NCBI RefSeq assembly: GCF_963860125.1
Contig: NZ_CAWLFA010000001.1
Span: 2,728,001-2,792,000, forward strand
Direction: 5' to 3'
Length of the DNA stretch: 64,000 bases
Origin: Picosynechococcus sp. PCC 7002
GTDB taxonomy: Bacteria; Cyanobacteriota; Cyanobacteriia; Cyanobacteriales; MRBY01
In this document: positions 62,864-64,000 of the stretch, piece after piece
How the letters are laid out: every line of letters begins with the position of its first letter
How positions within the stretch are numbered: position 1 is the stretch's first letter
Made by a program: the position numbers and the translations under genes
Notes under the pieces: generated by a model
Database searches by the model: none
What the model was told of the DNA's origin: nothing
Seen by the model: only the letters and a program-made list of their open reading frames with translations

Positions 62864-63523
62864 TTACTCACTCCAGAGCCGTAGGAGATTCGCCACACTT
62901 TTCGAGAGGAGATCAAATTCTGTGGTTTTACCGCTCTGGGCAAACAGGCTACGGCGACTGACATCGAGATCAAATACAATTTCCCGCTTTTGGGCATCCC
63001 GGATCCAACTTTGCACCCAACCCACCGCCACCAAGCGTGTCCCTTTTGTCACCACATTCACCCGGTGCAACGAAGTAGAAGGATAGGCGATCGCCGTTCC
63101 AGCAGGCAGTTTATAGCTTTGTTCAGAATCTGCCCCTTCAATGACAAGTTCGCCCCCTTCATAGTCACTAGGTTCATTGAGAAACAGGGTAAATGAAACG
63201 TCCGAGCGCATCCCATTCATCAGGGCATTGTCGGTGTGGCGACCATAGGCCATGCCGGGGCCGTAACGGCTAAACAGCAGGGTGTGGACAGTTTTGGGAC
63301 GGATCGCCGTTTGAAAGAGAGCATTGCTCTGGAGGGCTTGGCGCACTTGCTCTTCTAGAGCTTGGGCCGTGGGGGTTGCCTTGGCCAATTGTTGATTTTC
63401 TTTGACCAGTTTGGCATACCAACCTGCCGTAAGTTTGCCATCGACAAATTCGGCTTCGGTCAAGGTTGTGGTTATTTTTTCGAGGGCCTCTGGTGTCAAC
63501 ACCTGGGGAATTTTAAAGAACAT
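62864..63523 (-). CDS. PiuC-type Fe(II)/2-oxoglutarate dioxygenase (PKHD hydroxylase)
   Basis: The protein has 219 residues from the ATG at 63523 (MFFKIPQVLTPEALEKI), preceded by AAGG; a TTG four codons earlier is less likely. The double-stranded beta-helix iron ligands are HTD in GMAYGRHTDNALM and the distal histidine in YPSTSLHRVNVVTKGTRLVAVGW, which also carries the arginine for 2-oxoglutarate. This matches the PiuC/YbiX family linked to iron and siderophore uptake. Its neighbours, a Fur-box gene and a helical protein at the window end, support an iron-related cluster. Substrate unknown. Confidence 0.9.
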   Translation of the reverse strand: MFFKIPQVLTPEALEKITTTLTEAEFVDGKLTAGWYAKLVKENQQLAKATPTAQALEEQVRQALQSNALFQTAIRPKTVHTLLFSRYGPGMAYGRHTDNALMNGMRSDVSFTLFLNEPSDYEGGELVIEGADSEQSYKLPAGTAIAYPSTSLHRVNVVTKGTRLVAVGWVQSWIRDAQKREIVFDLDVSRRSLFAQSGKTTEFDLLSKSVANLLRLWSE

Positions 63524-63543
63524 TTGCCTTACCAAAAAATCTT

Positions 63544-63568
63544 AAAAAAGCCCCAGCAAAACCGGGGC
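63544..63568 (-). terminator. Terminator between the partial gene and the PiuC-type gene
   Basis: On the minus strand GCCCC and GGGGC (63564-63568, 63550-63554) form a hairpin with a 9-base loop followed by six T. It lies 31 bp after the stop of the gene at the right edge. Confidence 0.7.
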
Positions 63569-63598
63569 CACTGTAATGATATTCACAGAAGCTGGGGA

Positions 63599-64000
63599 TT
63601 AGCTGTTGCTGGCGGCTTCAATCTCAACAATACGACTCAATACTTCCTGGGGCGTTTTTACGGGGGTTTGAGGCGGTTCCACCGTGGGCCAAGCGGTTTT
63701 GAGATCGGCTAAAGCCGTGGCGATCGCCTCTCTGGTCTCCGGGCTGAGTTGATCCGCAATCTGTTCATAAAGCATCTCGCTATGGAAAACGAAACCACGG
63801 GAATCTTGGTATTCCACCGCTTCGACGATCTGATTATTGGCGATCGCCGCCGCGTATTCTTCCCCGGCCACCTGGAGGAGATTATTCATGACACCAAGGA
63901 CAAACTCAGGGGACTGCAATTCTGCTTCGCCCAAAGCCGCAAGGGCTGTATCGATGGCCTCAATGGAAGCATCGAGTTGGGTTTGTAATTCGGGGGATTC
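63599..64000 (-). CDS. Helical protein, C-terminal part only (5' end outside window)
   Basis: The frame is open to the right edge, giving 133 residues of the C-terminus. It is almost all helix (ASIEAIDTALAALGEAEL, VMNNLLQVAGEEYAAAIAN, DQLSPETREAIATALADLKT), then a proline-rich linker WPTVEPPQTPVKTP and a last helix. Repeated helix pairs of this sort occur in periplasmic iron-handling proteins such as EfeO/FTR1 partners, and the neighbouring PiuC-type gene would fit, but I cannot name the family from this fragment. Confidence 0.65.
   Translation of the reverse strand, partial: ESPELQTQLDASIEAIDTALAALGEAELQSPEFVLGVMNNLLQVAGEEYAAAIANNQIVEAVEYQDSRGFVFHSEMLYEQIADQLSPETREAIATALADLKTAWPTVEPPQTPVKTPQEVLSRIVEIEAASNS

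Overview
This window is cyanobacterial chromosome. It carries photosystem I genes (psaL, psaI), the Photosystem II repair factor gene psb32, carboxysome shell genes (ccmK3, ccmK4), a chlorophyll 8-vinyl reductase (bciB), a type IV pilus prepilin peptidase, and dozens of copies of the palindrome GCGATCGC (HIP1). Gene content and the divergent psaL/psaI arrangement suggest a unicellular marine Synechococcus of the PCC 7002 (Picosynechococcus) type. That identification comes from memory, not a search. Most of the window is ordinary core genome with short gaps and many small operons on both strands.

Layout. 0-6.9 kb (minus strand): CheY-like and PatA-type response regulators, an AarF/UbiB kinase, prepilin peptidase, an S-layer-homology porin-like protein and a prohibitin. 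7-16.3 kb: a Rieske oxygenase, an exported duplicated beta-sandwich protein, a beta-lactamase-fold hydrolase, the copper ATPase CtaA, a kinase-like protein divergent from ccmK3-ccmK4, and proA. 16.3-19.1 kb: an AT-rich stretch without HIP1 sites, carrying two exported proteins, one a zinc metalloprotease. 19.1-30.4 kb: membrane proteins, psb32, psaL/psaI, sixA, gltA, a lipoprotein, nadK, a pentapeptide protein and sbcC. 30.5-38.6 kb: an RND exporter, a siroheme nitrite/sulfite reductase with an extra C-terminal domain, a candidate structured RNA, a CAAX-type protease and a DUF3326 protein. 38.8-47.5 kb: glmU, an ABC permease, an HTH/GrpE-like protein, a gene broken by a small insertion element, bciB, a toxin-antitoxin pair and menC. 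47.6-64 kb: a large multi-PAS histidine kinase, ligA, small membrane proteins, purB, an EAL protein, a CobW-type metallochaperone and an iron-related cluster around a PiuC-type dioxygenase.

The strongest unusual observations are these. (1) A 148-bp MITE-like element flanked by TTA duplications interrupts a membrane-protein gene at 42.1-42.7 kb. Removing the element plus one TTA restores one continuous 153-codon frame. A related 87-bp element lies at 26.3 kb. (2) A free-standing RNA candidate of about 205 nt at 36.75-36.95 kb has a -10-like box at the right distance, pairing 5' and 3' ends and a terminal run of eight T. (3) A small 54-residue ORF at 62.6-62.75 kb sits behind a good sigma-70 type promoter and a near-perfect Fur box. 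(4) A small membrane protein at 57.3 kb seems frameshifted in a run of four G. No CRISPR array, rRNA, tRNA or intact transposase was found.
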